From NCBI GenBank assembly GCA_024734555.1, contig JANPWX010020150.1, positions 2,453,809 through 2,517,808 of the forward strand: DNA of 64,000 bases, written 5' to 3'. The DNA is from Trochalopteron elliotii (lineage: Eukaryota; Chordata; Aves; Passeriformes; Leiothrichidae). Each line of letters starts with the position of its first letter. Position 1 is the stretch's first letter. Below, in pieces: positions 12,214 through 22,182 of this stretch. Made by a program: the position numbers and the translations under genes. The notes beneath the pieces were generated by a model, which was not told the DNA's origin, did not search any database, and worked only from the letters and a program-made list of their open reading frames with translations.

Positions 12214-12223
12214 GGTTTTATGC
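12214..12223 (-). promoter_or_regulatory. LTR TATA-like motif
   Basis: Minus-strand 'gcataaaacc', preceded on that strand by the CCAAT-rich U3. Position relative to the AATAAA supports a core promoter role; activity is untested. Confidence 0.55.
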
Positions 12224-12532
12224 TCGCAAAAGGGGCGGTGTAGGACAGAACAACCAATGAGGTTGAGGATTGAAAACTTGACCAATTAGGGAAGGGATCC
12301 AAAACTAACCAGTCAGGGAACAGAACTGAAGTACAGCTTAACAACCAATCATTAGCAGGGTAATTACCATATCAGGAAGTACTTTAACTACTTAACTATG
12401 ACAACAGGGATTGGTTGACTTCAACCGACTCGGGATTGGTTCATTCTCTCAAGCACTTGTTATTCTCCAGGGAAATGCTGGGCCTACCGTACCACCCTCT
12501 CTATATCTCCCTCAGAGGCCTGGGCCTCCACA

Positions 12533-12890
12533 CCCACCTGGAGAAACAATAGTAAATAATGACCTGAGGGCCCTAACAAAGCAGGGCTTTCTTCTTTACA
12601 TCCTTAACCAGGCCAAAGGGAGGCAGCAGCTCCCCAGGGAATAGGCCTGGTCTGCACATTGAGCCTTTTCCCTTCAGAAGGGGTCTCCTATGAGAGTGAT
12701 CCATATTTTTCTTTGTGGGACAGTTTTGGTGCAGGATATGGGCCTGCTTAACATCAGTGACACCTCCATGCTGGGTGAGCCATCATAATTTTTGTTTTTT
12801 GGTTCCACTGGCCGCACCTCACACCCTTTGGGCCAGAGTGCCTGGGGAAGGGGAATGATCTCTGATGAGACATTCCTGCTGTCACTGGAG
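12533..12890 (-). mobile_element. CR1: CR1 LINE segment (5' part of the split copy)
   Basis: Resumes the minus-strand CR1 after the LTR: 'cacctggagaaacaatagtaaataatgacctgagggcc', 'aggcagcagctccccaggga', 'cccttcagaaggggtctcctatgagagtgatcc' and 'cagtgacacctccatg..ggtgagcc' follow the order of the region upstream of ORF2 in avian CR1. Decayed and noncoding. The 5' limit fades near 12890. Confidence 0.75.
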
Positions 12891-12904
12891 CTTGGCAGCT
12901 GCTA

Positions 12905-12970
12905 AGGCATACATGTATACACATATAAATATATATATCAGGAGTGTGTATATCTATCAGGAGTATATCT
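12905..12970. repeat. TA-rich simple sequence
   Basis: Alternating 'tatacacatataaatatatatat' followed by two 'atcaggagt' units (12938 and 12957 areas). Minor local low-complexity DNA. Confidence 0.6.
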
Positions 12971-13303
12971 TCACATTTCTAATTGTGTGCTTCAAAATCT
13001 TGCTAACATTTTGTCTAGGGCAGAAAAGATAGGTGCTGCAGTTTTAGTAGATGAGTTCCCTAGAAACGAAAATATTAAAATAATGTTTCATAAGAGACAG
13101 GAAAATTCTGAGAAGCACTGTTGTTAAATTTATGAAATCTCCCATATGAATCCCGTCTGAATAAAGTGGCTTGTGGGCAGGCAGATATTAATCATCATGC
13201 AAGCTTTTGAAATAAATGCACTTTTGATGGAAGGTGCTCAAAGTTTTTCTGCACTTCTTTGCAGAAGGTGAGGGAAAAGAATGTACACACATTAAAAAAA
13301 AAA

Positions 13304-13448
13304 GGGAAGTTCTGGGAAGGGAATGGAAGTTCTGGGAAGGGAATGGAAGTTCTGGGAAGGGAAGTTCTGGGAAGTTCTGGGAAGGGAAGTTCTGGGAAGT
13401 TCTGGGATGTTCTGGGAAGTTCTGGGAAGGGAAGTTCTGGGGAGGGGA
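13304..13448 (+). repeat. Minisatellite of 'gggaagttct' units
   Basis: Tandem array built from the decamer 'gggaagttct' and the pentamers 'gggaa'/'gaatg'. It contains eight perfect TTCTGGGAA words between 13310 and about 13428. The array reads open in several frames on both strands (Gly-Lys-Phe-Trp-Glu type forward, Ser-Arg-Thr-Pro type reverse) but this is an effect of its period and not a gene. Confidence 0.95.
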
Positions 13449-13505
13449 GGGGAGGCGAGGCGAGGCGAGGCGAGGCGAGGTGAGGCGAGGCGAGGCAAGG
13501 CAGGT
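13439..13505 (+). repeat. G-rich (GGCGA)n pentamer array with CpGs
   Basis: 'ggggaggggaggggagg' merges into repeated 'gaggc' pentamers, with seven CpG dinucleotides in about 40 bases, unlike the CpG-poor flanks. The G runs at the junction could fold as a G-quadruplex. Confidence 0.9.
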
Positions 13506-14697
13506 GCTTGGACAAATCTCCCTGGGATATGGGACTTTTCCTTTCTAAAAATGCAATTTTAACAAGATGTGTACTTTAAGATTTTTACTCATAATTCAAC
13601 ACCTCCAGCTCTCTGCTTTTCTCTGAATTGCCTCTACTTCTTCAAAGTATTTTTGACAGTCCTTGCTCAAGAGCAAACCTACAGTCTCAGCTGTGGCTGT
13701 CCTCCTGACTTGTACGTATATATAAAGAAGATAGAAATATATACTTCTTCCTGACTTTTTTTTTTTTTGGGTGCAAAAATTGCTCAAATTTTTGGGTCAG
13801 GAGGTCTCAGAAATAGCAACATAAGCAACATTTTGAAACTTTAACCAAACTGTGGCTCAGTACCACAGTGTTCAGCCTTGCAGCATTTTAAAAAGGTGCT
13901 GAGTGAAGTCCACAGCATTGCAGCAGCAAAGGGGCATCTTGCTAGCACAATAGTATAGGAGTTAACTTATTTATTCCTCTTGGAAGCAGTTTCCAGGTAC
14001 CTCAAGGAGGAAAGTGTTGTGTAGGAATAGCCTTGGTTTGGTCTTTCCAAGTCTGGATGGAAGAAGGAATGTTTTGGACAATAGGAGAGAGGAAGGGTGA
14101 AAGGAAAATGCCCAAGCTGGCTGATGGTTATTTGCTTTCTGGTATGGTGGTGTTTAGAATTTGATGCAATTTGTTCAAAAAGCAAAGGAGATGAATTGTA
14201 AAGTTTCCTTTCTAGAATGTTTGTAAGTAGTAGGTGAGGTTTTTTTCTCAGAGTTCTGGGTTCAAGCCCATCAAGTAAGGAAATGAATGTTATCCCTCTG
14301 TTCTCTAGTGAACATTGTAGTCATCAGTCTGGGAGTAGACATGCAGTGGTGTTTTGTTCATTCTCCTGCCAGTCATACCTGTTCCTCCAGCTCTGTCCCC
14401 ATGGGCACAGTGGAAACCAAGGTGTATTAAGTTATACACAGAGAGAATATAAGAGAGTAAGGGCCTTTTGAGTGCAGATTCTTTGTCTGAGGCCCCAAGT
14501 GCTGCACCCTTGGAGGTCTGGTTACCTGTCAGTGTCTCAAAGGTCATGAAACAAGTCGAAACAAGCCACAGGGATTCAAAATCACAGGCTTCAGCTCTGA
14601 TGTCCCTTTCCTTCATTTGAGGGAAACCTGTCCCTCAAATCACAAAATGTGTAGTCCAGAGCTGTACGATATTCACATATTCTGTGCCTTGGGAAAG
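13506..14697. other. Unique noncoding sequence with a perfect short hairpin
   Basis: No gene or recognised repeat family. A perfect 10-base inverted repeat with a 6-base loop lies at 14615-14640. Confidence 0.5.
14615..14640. repeat. Perfect inverted repeat (10-bp stem, 6-nt loop)
   Basis: 'atttgaggga' at 14615-14624 is exactly complementary to 'tccctcaaat' at 14631-14640, separated by 'aacctg'. No U tract follows, and no transcript is known here. Confidence 0.8.
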
Positions 14698-14698
14698 G

Positions 14699-14870
14699 GA
14701 TAGAATCATAGAATCACTAAGGATGGAAAAAATCTCCAAGATCATCAAGTCCAACCTTCAGCCAAATACCACCATGCCCACGAAATCACACCATGAAGTA
14801 CCATATCTACTTGTTTTTTGAGCACTTCCAAGGATGGTGGCTCCACCAGTTCCCTGGGGATAGATAAGGT
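14699..14870 (-). mobile_element. CR1: CR1 LINE 3'-end fragment, antisense
   Basis: 'tagaatcatagaatcactaaggatggaaaaaatctccaagatcatcaagtccaaccttcagcc', then 'caccatgcccacgaaatcacaccatgaagtaccatatctac' and 'ggtggctccaccagttccctgggg'. These are the ordered reverse-complement landmarks of the CR1 3' end of the 'aaggtcttttccaacc' subfamily. Confidence 0.9.
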
Positions 14871-17800
14871 GAACTGAGCTAGTGGCTAGATTTCTGCATA
14901 TGCCTTTGTTTTCATAGCCATGTCACATCACAAACAATGTTTATTTTCACATCCATTATTCCCTCTAGATTTATTTCAATGTTACAGCTTGCTTTCAGCT
15001 TTTCCTTCCAGCTGCCTTTGTGTTTCAAATTGTCTTTCTAAAGATTGATCTAATTTTATTATTTTCTTCTCTTATTTCCAATTTCTCTAAATCTGCCAAT
15101 ATTATTGCTCTTCCCTGACGTGGCTCACTAGTCCTCCCAATTGAACATAATCTGTAAGCTTCATTAGCGGGCTGTTTGCTATCTCAAACAAAGGGATGAT
15201 TATTTTGTTATTTTCTTTTTTACCAAGTGCTCTGTACACCCCCATCATTCCTCGCTGAGCCATAACCCATCTTTTGCGTCTGCTAAAGCTGGAACCAAGC
15301 AGCAAACTGCCTCCCTGCCACTCCTGTAGTAGGACATCTGTACCTTGTCAAAGCCCTTGATGTTACCATGCGTCAAGGGAAAGTAATGCAAGAGTGAAAC
15401 TTGTCAAGTTTGGACATGTAACTTGGGGCTGTACCAGGATTAATTATGCCTTCTGCTGCTTTTACACACTCATGTCATCAATAAATTCTAATAAACAGGA
15501 ATAGGATGTTCTTATTCATGTCATTCCAGAGGAATTAGAACACAGTAGTGTTATTTAGCAATGCAGATGTTTTATTATTGTGTTGTTTATGTGAAAGTGG
15601 ATATGACATGAAGAGGTATATCAAATGAGCAATAGAGAGAAGCGAGCTGTGCTCCCTTTTTGATTATGCATATTTATTCATACTGCAGAAGTTACTGCAC
15701 GTAGCAGTCTTCTAAAATGGATTGCTCGGGTTGGAAACGTAGCCTACTCTCTTCCCACAGGTCCCCCCCCCTTTTTTTTTATAAAGTTTAGTTATGTCAA
15801 TACTACCTTTGTACAGTATTTATGAGTTCCTTCTTTAAATTACACCTTAATTGGTTTAGTCACCACAATTGCAAAACAGGAACCTAATCACCAGAAGCTA
15901 AGTAAGCAGAAAAAAAATAATGATTTGGAGCTGTCTGTCTACTGCTGCCGAACAGACACACTGGGCACGGTTTAAAGCTATAATTGCATTGTGGCACTGG
16001 CTTGCTGTTCCCAGCACATGCATAATGTAGCTCCCAGTTGTAGACTGCCACATATCCTGATGTATTTACCCTCAGATGCCAGTGGAGCACATGCCACCCA
16101 CAACTGCTGCTTCCCAACAGTGTAAAACTGTCACACTTTCAATTAGATGCCCCAAAGCACTTTATTGCCCACTGGAGGGTATAGTCATATCTTGATGGAG
16201 GAAGATTATGGTCTAAATGCATCCAGAGTAGTTCTCTGCAGGCTGCAGCAGAACTACTTTGGGAATGAATTTGGATGGATTACGCCATTCATTCTAGTAG
16301 TCATAAAACAGGGCTATGCACTGCTTCTTTTTGAGGGCACAAATTCTTGACCACAAACATTTGGGCTGGTACATGGTCTTATTACTTCCCTGAAGGCTTC
16401 CACAGCTAGTGAAACAAAAAACAGAGCTGGAGGCCTTGCTGCCTGCCTGTACGTCTCTGCAACTCTGTGTTGCTGTGCAAACAGTCACTGCAGAGACAAA
16501 CTCTGCCTCTGCAGACCCAGAGCAAATCTGCCCCTAGACTTCATCTTCCTTCACCTCTCAGGTTTGTCTCTGTGCACCCTGCTGTCTGTGTACAGAGCAG
16601 TTCATACAAACCTTCATGGCCATCATTTTGGATAAGAAAAATTATTGTATTCAAGGGAACTAAAGAGGTACTGGACTCCAGCAACCCCTCCTAAGGCAAT
16701 GTTGTGCACCTTTGAGCCATCTCACAAATTCTCATGTGAAAGGCTATGGGCATGTGAGTGGATAGGCACCTTTTAACATGTGAGCAGTAACCCTGGCAGA
16801 TGAGTAGAATTTTGTTAAGTTAATGCAACTTATATGACTAAGTCTAAAACTTTAATGGACAGAACAAATAGTCTGTGCCTCAATGTTGAAAGTTTCAGCA
16901 TCTAGCCGAAGAGGGAGAAGACAATTTGGAGAAAGGATAAAAGAAGGATGTATTAGTTCTTATCATCTAGAAATGCTAGTCACACTGAAATGAAACCTGC
17001 TGAGGCCAGATTCAACGGAACCCATAAACAGATGTGTGATTTCTGGAACAGGCAGTTTATTCACCTGTACAGCTGCTATTTAAGATTTACATGAGTGGAA
17101 ACATTTTAAGTTCCTCAAAGGGAATTTCCCTTGTATCCTCCTCTAATGACAGGAATGGCTCAGTTCCCATTTTGGATATCTAAACAAGCGTATGCACATC
17201 TGTGTCTACATATAAGAGTTTCCATGTGAGCTCCATGTCTGAGCTCCCACTGGAGTCAGTGGAGATTTGAGTAAAAATTTGAGAAAACCAGAGGCATTAG
17301 TCTGGTCCACTGGTAAATGCCCACTTCACAAAGAATGAACTAATTTTTAGTGTGCCTTTTCCTACTAGATCTCAGAGAAAACAACCAGAGCTATCCATAG
17401 ATATGTACACCTTGTTTTCTGAATCTGTAGCTACCAAAGATTTTTTTCAAGTTTTAACTTTACCTTTAACTATTTTTTTTTATTATTTTATTTTAACCCA
17501 AGACAGCATTTGTTCATATAGTTTCCCTGTGGTGCCACAACTTTGCTTCAGTAATTAACTTGTCCAGCTGAGCTGTGTTTTACAGGGTTCGTATTGCTAG
17601 TGTACTTAGGAACTTTGCTAAGCCAGAGTTCAAAATACATGCTTCAATTGTTTACAAGATCAGGACTTTGCTTAAATAAATGTGTGTGTTAATTTGAGCC
17701 TAATTGGCTTAATATTAACACCACATGACTATTAAGAATCGATTTAGTTTTAACACAGAGCGTCACGTACACATCTAATTTAGAAAGCCCAAAGAAATTG

Positions 17801-18194
17801 AATGCAAACAAGTCTGAGAATGTAGCAGTGAAGTTACAAATTTAAACACACAAGAGCCAGGGTACAGAAACAGTGTGGATCTCCCAGCATAGCAATAATA
17901 ATTCAAACATACTGTATCTATATAGTATTTTTATTACCAGTCAGACTATTAAATGCATACTTAAATCTATGCACGATATGCAATGTGGGCAAGTCTATTG
18001 TTCTTCTGAAAACTATAGCTTTTTCATTTCCTAATTGCAGTTTCATGGCACTGCCAAGGTTTTGTGTTTAATTTATATAGAGATTTCTCTGGTTCTCAGA
18101 GATGTTAATAGAATGGATTCACAAAGACCCCTACTATAAGGAAGGCAAGGCTGGTAAGAATGCTATTCATCACACCACCTTTCATCAGCAGGAT
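14871..18194. other. Unique noncoding sequence
   Basis: No gene recognised. A faint resemblance to old LINE wording occurs at about 15140-15180 but is too weak to annotate. The stretch 17630-17970 is AT-rich, repeat-free and a candidate conserved noncoding block. Confidence 0.5.
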
Positions 18195-18345
18195 TAAAAG
18201 AGTTTTTATCTACATTTTGCAAAAGGGAATAGAGTCACAAAGTGATGACCTCATTTACCTACTGCTGAGCAGCAGGCCAGTGGAAGCACTAATAATAAAA
18301 TCAAGGCCACCCAGGTCCTAAACCAATGCCTTCAGTGAGGCGCAG
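18195..18345 (-). mobile_element. Possible MIR/CORE-SINE-like fragment
   Basis: 'ttttgcaaaagggaatagagtcacaaagtgatgacctc' followed about 40 bases later by 'gcagcaggccagtggaagc' and 'ccacccaggtcctaaacc' follows the order of the reverse strand of MIR-type SINEs. Divergence is high. Confidence 0.35.
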
Positions 18346-21300
18346 GACAGGTTATGAATCAGATATCTATATATACTGGGATCTGACTCTGCAAGGACAA
18401 TATAAATGTGCAGGGCCAGAATGAAGGCAGGTCTGCTCCTAGGACCCGCTGGTTTCAGTAAATATAGATGTAACCTCTCAGCCAGACCAGTTCCTTAGGT
18501 GCAGATCCAGTGTTTATACAGTGCATCAAAAGTGTCAAACATCTGCCTGCATGGATCTCCACATAATTAATAATTGACAGAATTTCAGCTTTCTTTTGAA
18601 GCTACCCCTTGTTTTTTGCTTTGTTGGAAAGCAACAAGCAAGAAAGCAAACAAAATCTTTTCCAAGCATGACATAAATGAAGCTTTTACATTGCTGTAAT
18701 CTCAAATTTCAGCCTGTCTGGATGTCAAAAAACTAGGTCCCTTACCATTATAGTTTCATGACCTGGCACCCATTAGCAAAACATCTAAAGACATATCTTA
18801 CCCGATTTGTGCAGTAACAGCAACAGCTTTCTGGAAATCCAGGGAACTGAGCATGAGTCTAGTAAGTCCTAAAAAAGAACAGAAATTGTAAAATGTCTGT
18901 TTGACCACTACAAAGAACTTGCTCAGGGCTTCTCAAAATTAGATGGAAAAAAAGGAATTGTCATTCCAAAGCTGAGGGCCAACCCACAAGTTACCCAGAG
19001 AGCTCTGAGGCACCTTCAAACATTGCAAAGCAGATATTGCACAGTCCCAGAAATCCCTCGAGTCAAATATCCCACATGCTTTGCACCATAAGACATGGCA
19101 ATCTTTGCACCATAAGACATGGCAAACTCTTCTTAACAGGTACAAAGTCTTGTATGACCATCAGGTGCCTTGAATGGGGCCTTCAGTGGTCCATCATTTG
19201 GAGATCAGAGAGATAGGGTTGCTGGTATTGATATTGTTAGTCACCTTTCCTTTGAGTTTGTGAATCTGGAGGTTTAATTTGTTACTTGTGTTTTTGTCCC
19301 AGTCTTTCTTAGTGAATGTCATTGAACAGATACCTTCACTTGCTTCATTCCACACGTTCATGCCACATGTACTCTGGTCTGAGGTTAGTGCATGCCAGAT
19401 GGGGCTAATGTGCTAAATGGCATCAGGGCTGAGGCTTGGTGCTGTACTAACACTGTGATGGACTTTCCAGACAGGTGTTCAGTTGCACTGTTTGGATTAA
19501 ACACCATGAAATTGCATTTACCTCATCCAGATGCAGAGAGGAAACTGTGTGTCTCTCTGGGGGGATCTGCATCACTGGTAGAAGGAGTTATCCTGCTCCT
19601 CCTGCTTTCTGATGTGCCTCACAAGTGTGAGCAGAGGGTTGGACTAAGAGCTCATCAGAGGAGCTCCATCTGGCTGGTATACAGGCATGGGCTCAGACTC
19701 AAGGGGAGATCAGAGCATCTCCAAAGCCAAATAGTCTATCTATTATCTTGCTCAAGCTTCCTGAGCGTGTGACTTGGTGCTGCTCCAGAGTGGAGCAGCT
19801 GAGCACTGCAGAACACTCTGGGCAGCCGTTCTTCAGCAGAGCTGCTGCAGTGCCAGGGGCCAGTGCAATGTTCAGAGTAGATTAGCTCAGCTGGCAGGGG
19901 TGCCAACTCCTGGGCTTCAGCAACCCAAAAAAACCAGCCTGTGTGATTGATGTAGCCTAGACTTCACTGTTGGAGGGATTGGCATCTAGTTCAGGATGGT
20001 CGTATGAGCTTCCTCTGAAAGTTCCTTCTCACTTCCTTAGAGGCCAGAAGGACCTTCTGAAGACTCATCTCACCCTGAAGAAAAGGAATGTGAACCAGTT
20101 TATGGAAAGGACTGTCTCTACCTTGCTTATAGGCAGATACAAAATAGCTTTGTCCTATTACACAGTGGGTAACAAAGTGATATGAATGCCACCTTAATCA
20201 GGAGTCAAATTTTACAACTGAGGGAGTCCACTGCAGTCACCAAATCTGTGTGCTTTGTCTAATCATGAGGAGCACATTGCTTTATTTCCCAGAAGCCAAT
20301 GGTTAACATTTTGATATGCATTTCCATCTGCTTAGTAGCCCGAAAAGAGTAGGTAACTATCACAACCACCCTTGCGCCATGACTCTATTTTGGTCAGATT
20401 TTCAGACATTTCCTAGCAAACAGGTTACAGTTTTAAGATATGAAGGTAGTCCATAAGTTCAGTCTTGAAAATAGGGAGAAAGAAAAAAGTAATAGGTTGT
20501 CAGCTGTCTTTAAAAAGGTGCATGCATCAGGAGAGAAAATAAAGACACTATTGCTGTGCATAGGAGACTTCAGAAGCATTCAGATAATACTTACATCTGC
20601 TTTAATGATTCCAGTTAAGATGTCATTTTCAGCATTTACCTTGCAGCATTCCAAAGCAACTACAGTTATGTGCTCTCAACAGACTCAGTGCTAGTCTCAG
20701 ATAGAAGAGGAAAGAAAAAAACACCCTAGGAAAAAGAGGAAAATTAAAAGTGCCATACAGTATGTTTCAAAGAACAAATTCCTTAGGAAATTAGGAGTAA
20801 TTTCGGGGCCACCACTGCTGGAGAGAAATAAGTTTTATGAGAAAAGTAAGCAGCAACAAAAGGCAGAAGTAAAGACAGACTCATTACAAGGCTTAAAGAG
20901 GAACAGGGAAATATTTAGAAGCAGGAGCGCTGGAATCGGTGCTCTTCTCTGTAAGACCCTGCAGAATCATGTTACCACCTTTGCCTTGCATGGTTTGTAC
21001 CACCAGGAGCAGTGAAGCTGTGCTCATACCAGCTCTCCAGAGCTTGGGTTTGCCTCCACAGGAGGAGCTTTGTGGGTGCAGCTCTGGGCTGGGGTCTTGT
21101 TTGGGTTCATTGTTGACACAGCTTTTCTCTGTGGCCTTGGGCAAGCTGCTTAAACTGCTTGCTTACTTTGACCAGAGGTTCTCTTGACATGTGCTGCGGT
21201 GTGATTTAAGCCCTTCCGTCCTCCGCTCAGCTACAGATTATCTCTCCCCAATGGCCAGAACCACAAGTGCAGCCTCACTTCAGCCTCTCTAGCTCACATC

Positions 21301-21446
21301 TCAGCAACTCACATTAATTCCTCGCAAGCCTGGTTTGCTCTGCAGTGCCAGGGTTCAGACATGGAACCTCTGTTGCAAGGGGAATAATGCCTGGAGAAAA
21401 AACTATTTGGGAGCCAAAGGCTGCATGAGTTGGATAATGCTGTTTT
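18346..21446. other. Unique noncoding sequence
   Basis: No gene recognised. Contains a recent 23-bp tandem duplication (19079-19125) and a tRNA-like A-box region (about 19880-19927). A 126-codon frame at 19392-19772 has no recognisable domain. Confidence 0.5.
19079..19125 (+). repeat. Perfect 23-bp tandem duplication
   Basis: 'ctttgcaccataagacatgg' plus 'caa' occurs at 19079-19101 and again at 19103-19125 with one t between. The copies are identical, so the duplication is probably recent. Confidence 0.9.
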
Positions 21447-21508
21447 AGAATCATAGGTCTGTTAAGGTTGGAAAAGACCTCTAAGATCATTGAGTCCAAT
21501 CATATATC
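21447..21508 (-). mobile_element. CR1: CR1 LINE 3' terminus, antisense
   Basis: 'tagaatcataggtctgttaaggttggaaaagacctctaagatcattgagtccaatcat' matches the reverse complement of the CR1 3' end with the 'aggtcttttccaacc' signature. It is cut off by a second CR1 terminus starting near 21510. Confidence 0.85.
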
Positions 21509-21665
21509 TTGGAATCACAGACTCATTAAATGATTTAGGTTGGAAGGGACCTTATCAACCATTTAGTCATAACCTCCCTGCTATAGGCATGGACACCTTC
21601 CACCAGACCAGGTTGCTCCAAGTCCCATCCAGCCTGGCCCTGAAAACTTCCAAGAATGGGGAATC
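21509..21665 (-). mobile_element. CR1: Second CR1 LINE 3' end, antisense, adjoining the first
   Basis: 'tggaatcacagactcattaaatgatttaggttggaagggacctt', 'cctgctataggcatggacaccttccaccagaccaggttgctcc' and 'cccatccagcctggccctgaaaacttccaagaatgggg' follow CR1 order on the reverse strand. Its 'aagggacctt' signature differs from the neighbour's 'aaaagacct', so these are two separate insertions of different subfamilies. Confidence 0.88.
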
Positions 21666-21929
21666 ATCAACTCCAACCATATCTGGTTGACTTAAGTCTC
21701 TCATCTGCAAACCCTCATGGGCTGAGGATTGAGGATAACATCCCATTTGTCAGACTGCTCTCCACACACCAGAAGAGTCTTGATAAACTCTGTACAATCA
21801 ATGTAAACCTTAAGGGAATCCTGGAGCTTGTGTCCCTTAAATTTGCCTCGTACCATTCATGAAACAGAGTTGAATTGAAACTTGTCCAATTTCTGAGTCA
21901 TCTGTTTACCCTTCTATTTCACTCCCATA

Positions 21930-22182
21930 AGATCCCACCTGGAGTGCTGCATCCAGCTCTGGTGTTGTCATGAAGGACATGGACGTGTTGGAGTGAGTCC
22001 AGAGAAGGACATGAGGATGCTCCATGGGCTGGAGCAGCTTTGCTATACAAAAAGTCTGGGAGCAGGGGTTGTTCAGTCTGGAGAAGAGAAGGCTCCAGGG
22101 AGAGAATTAGTGCCTGAAGTGGTTACAAGAGAGCTGGAGAGAGACTTTTCACAAGGGCATGGAGTGACAGGACAAGGAGGGT
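21930..22182 (+). mobile_element. CR1: CR1 LINE, 5' part of a copy split by an LTR
   Basis: 'gatcccacctggagtgctgcatccagctctgg', 'aaggacatggacgtgttggagtgagtccagagaaggac', 'gttgttcagtctggagaagagaaggctcc' and 'gagtgacaggacaagga' are the consecutive landmarks of the last 500 bases of CR1 in sense direction, covering the end of ORF2 and start of the 3' UTR. It breaks off at 'ggacaaggagggt' and the expected next words appear at 22831. Confidence 0.9.

Larger units (their letters stand above)
11912..12532 (-). mobile_element. Solo LTR, class II (ERVK-like), inserted in CR1
   Basis: The unit lies between two copies of 'cccacc' and splits a CR1. On the minus strand it starts with TG ('tgtggaggcccaggcctctg'), has a TATA-like 'gcataaaacc' at 12223-12214 and a polyadenylation signal AATAAA at 12168-12163, the normal U3-R-U5 order. 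The U3 part (about 12240-12450) holds repeated 'accaat'/'attggt' motifs, candidate CCAAT-type elements. The minus-strand end is 'cgata' and not the usual CA, so one terminus has probably mutated. No gag, pol or env sequence is attached: a solo LTR. GC content is higher than in the surroundings. Confidence 0.8.

Noticed and set aside
13304..13505. Possible CRISPR-like array
   Set aside because: Units are 5 and 10 bases with no unique spacers, no leader and no cas genes, and the genome is vertebrate.
13195..13562. Several repetitive frames on both strands, collagen- or Ser-Pro-like in look
   Set aside because: All are translations of the minisatellite and GGCGA array, open because the repeat periods contain no stop.
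15100..15310. Faint old-LINE-like wording ('cataatctgtaagcttcattagc')
   Set aside because: Too short and diverged to assign; could be coincidence.
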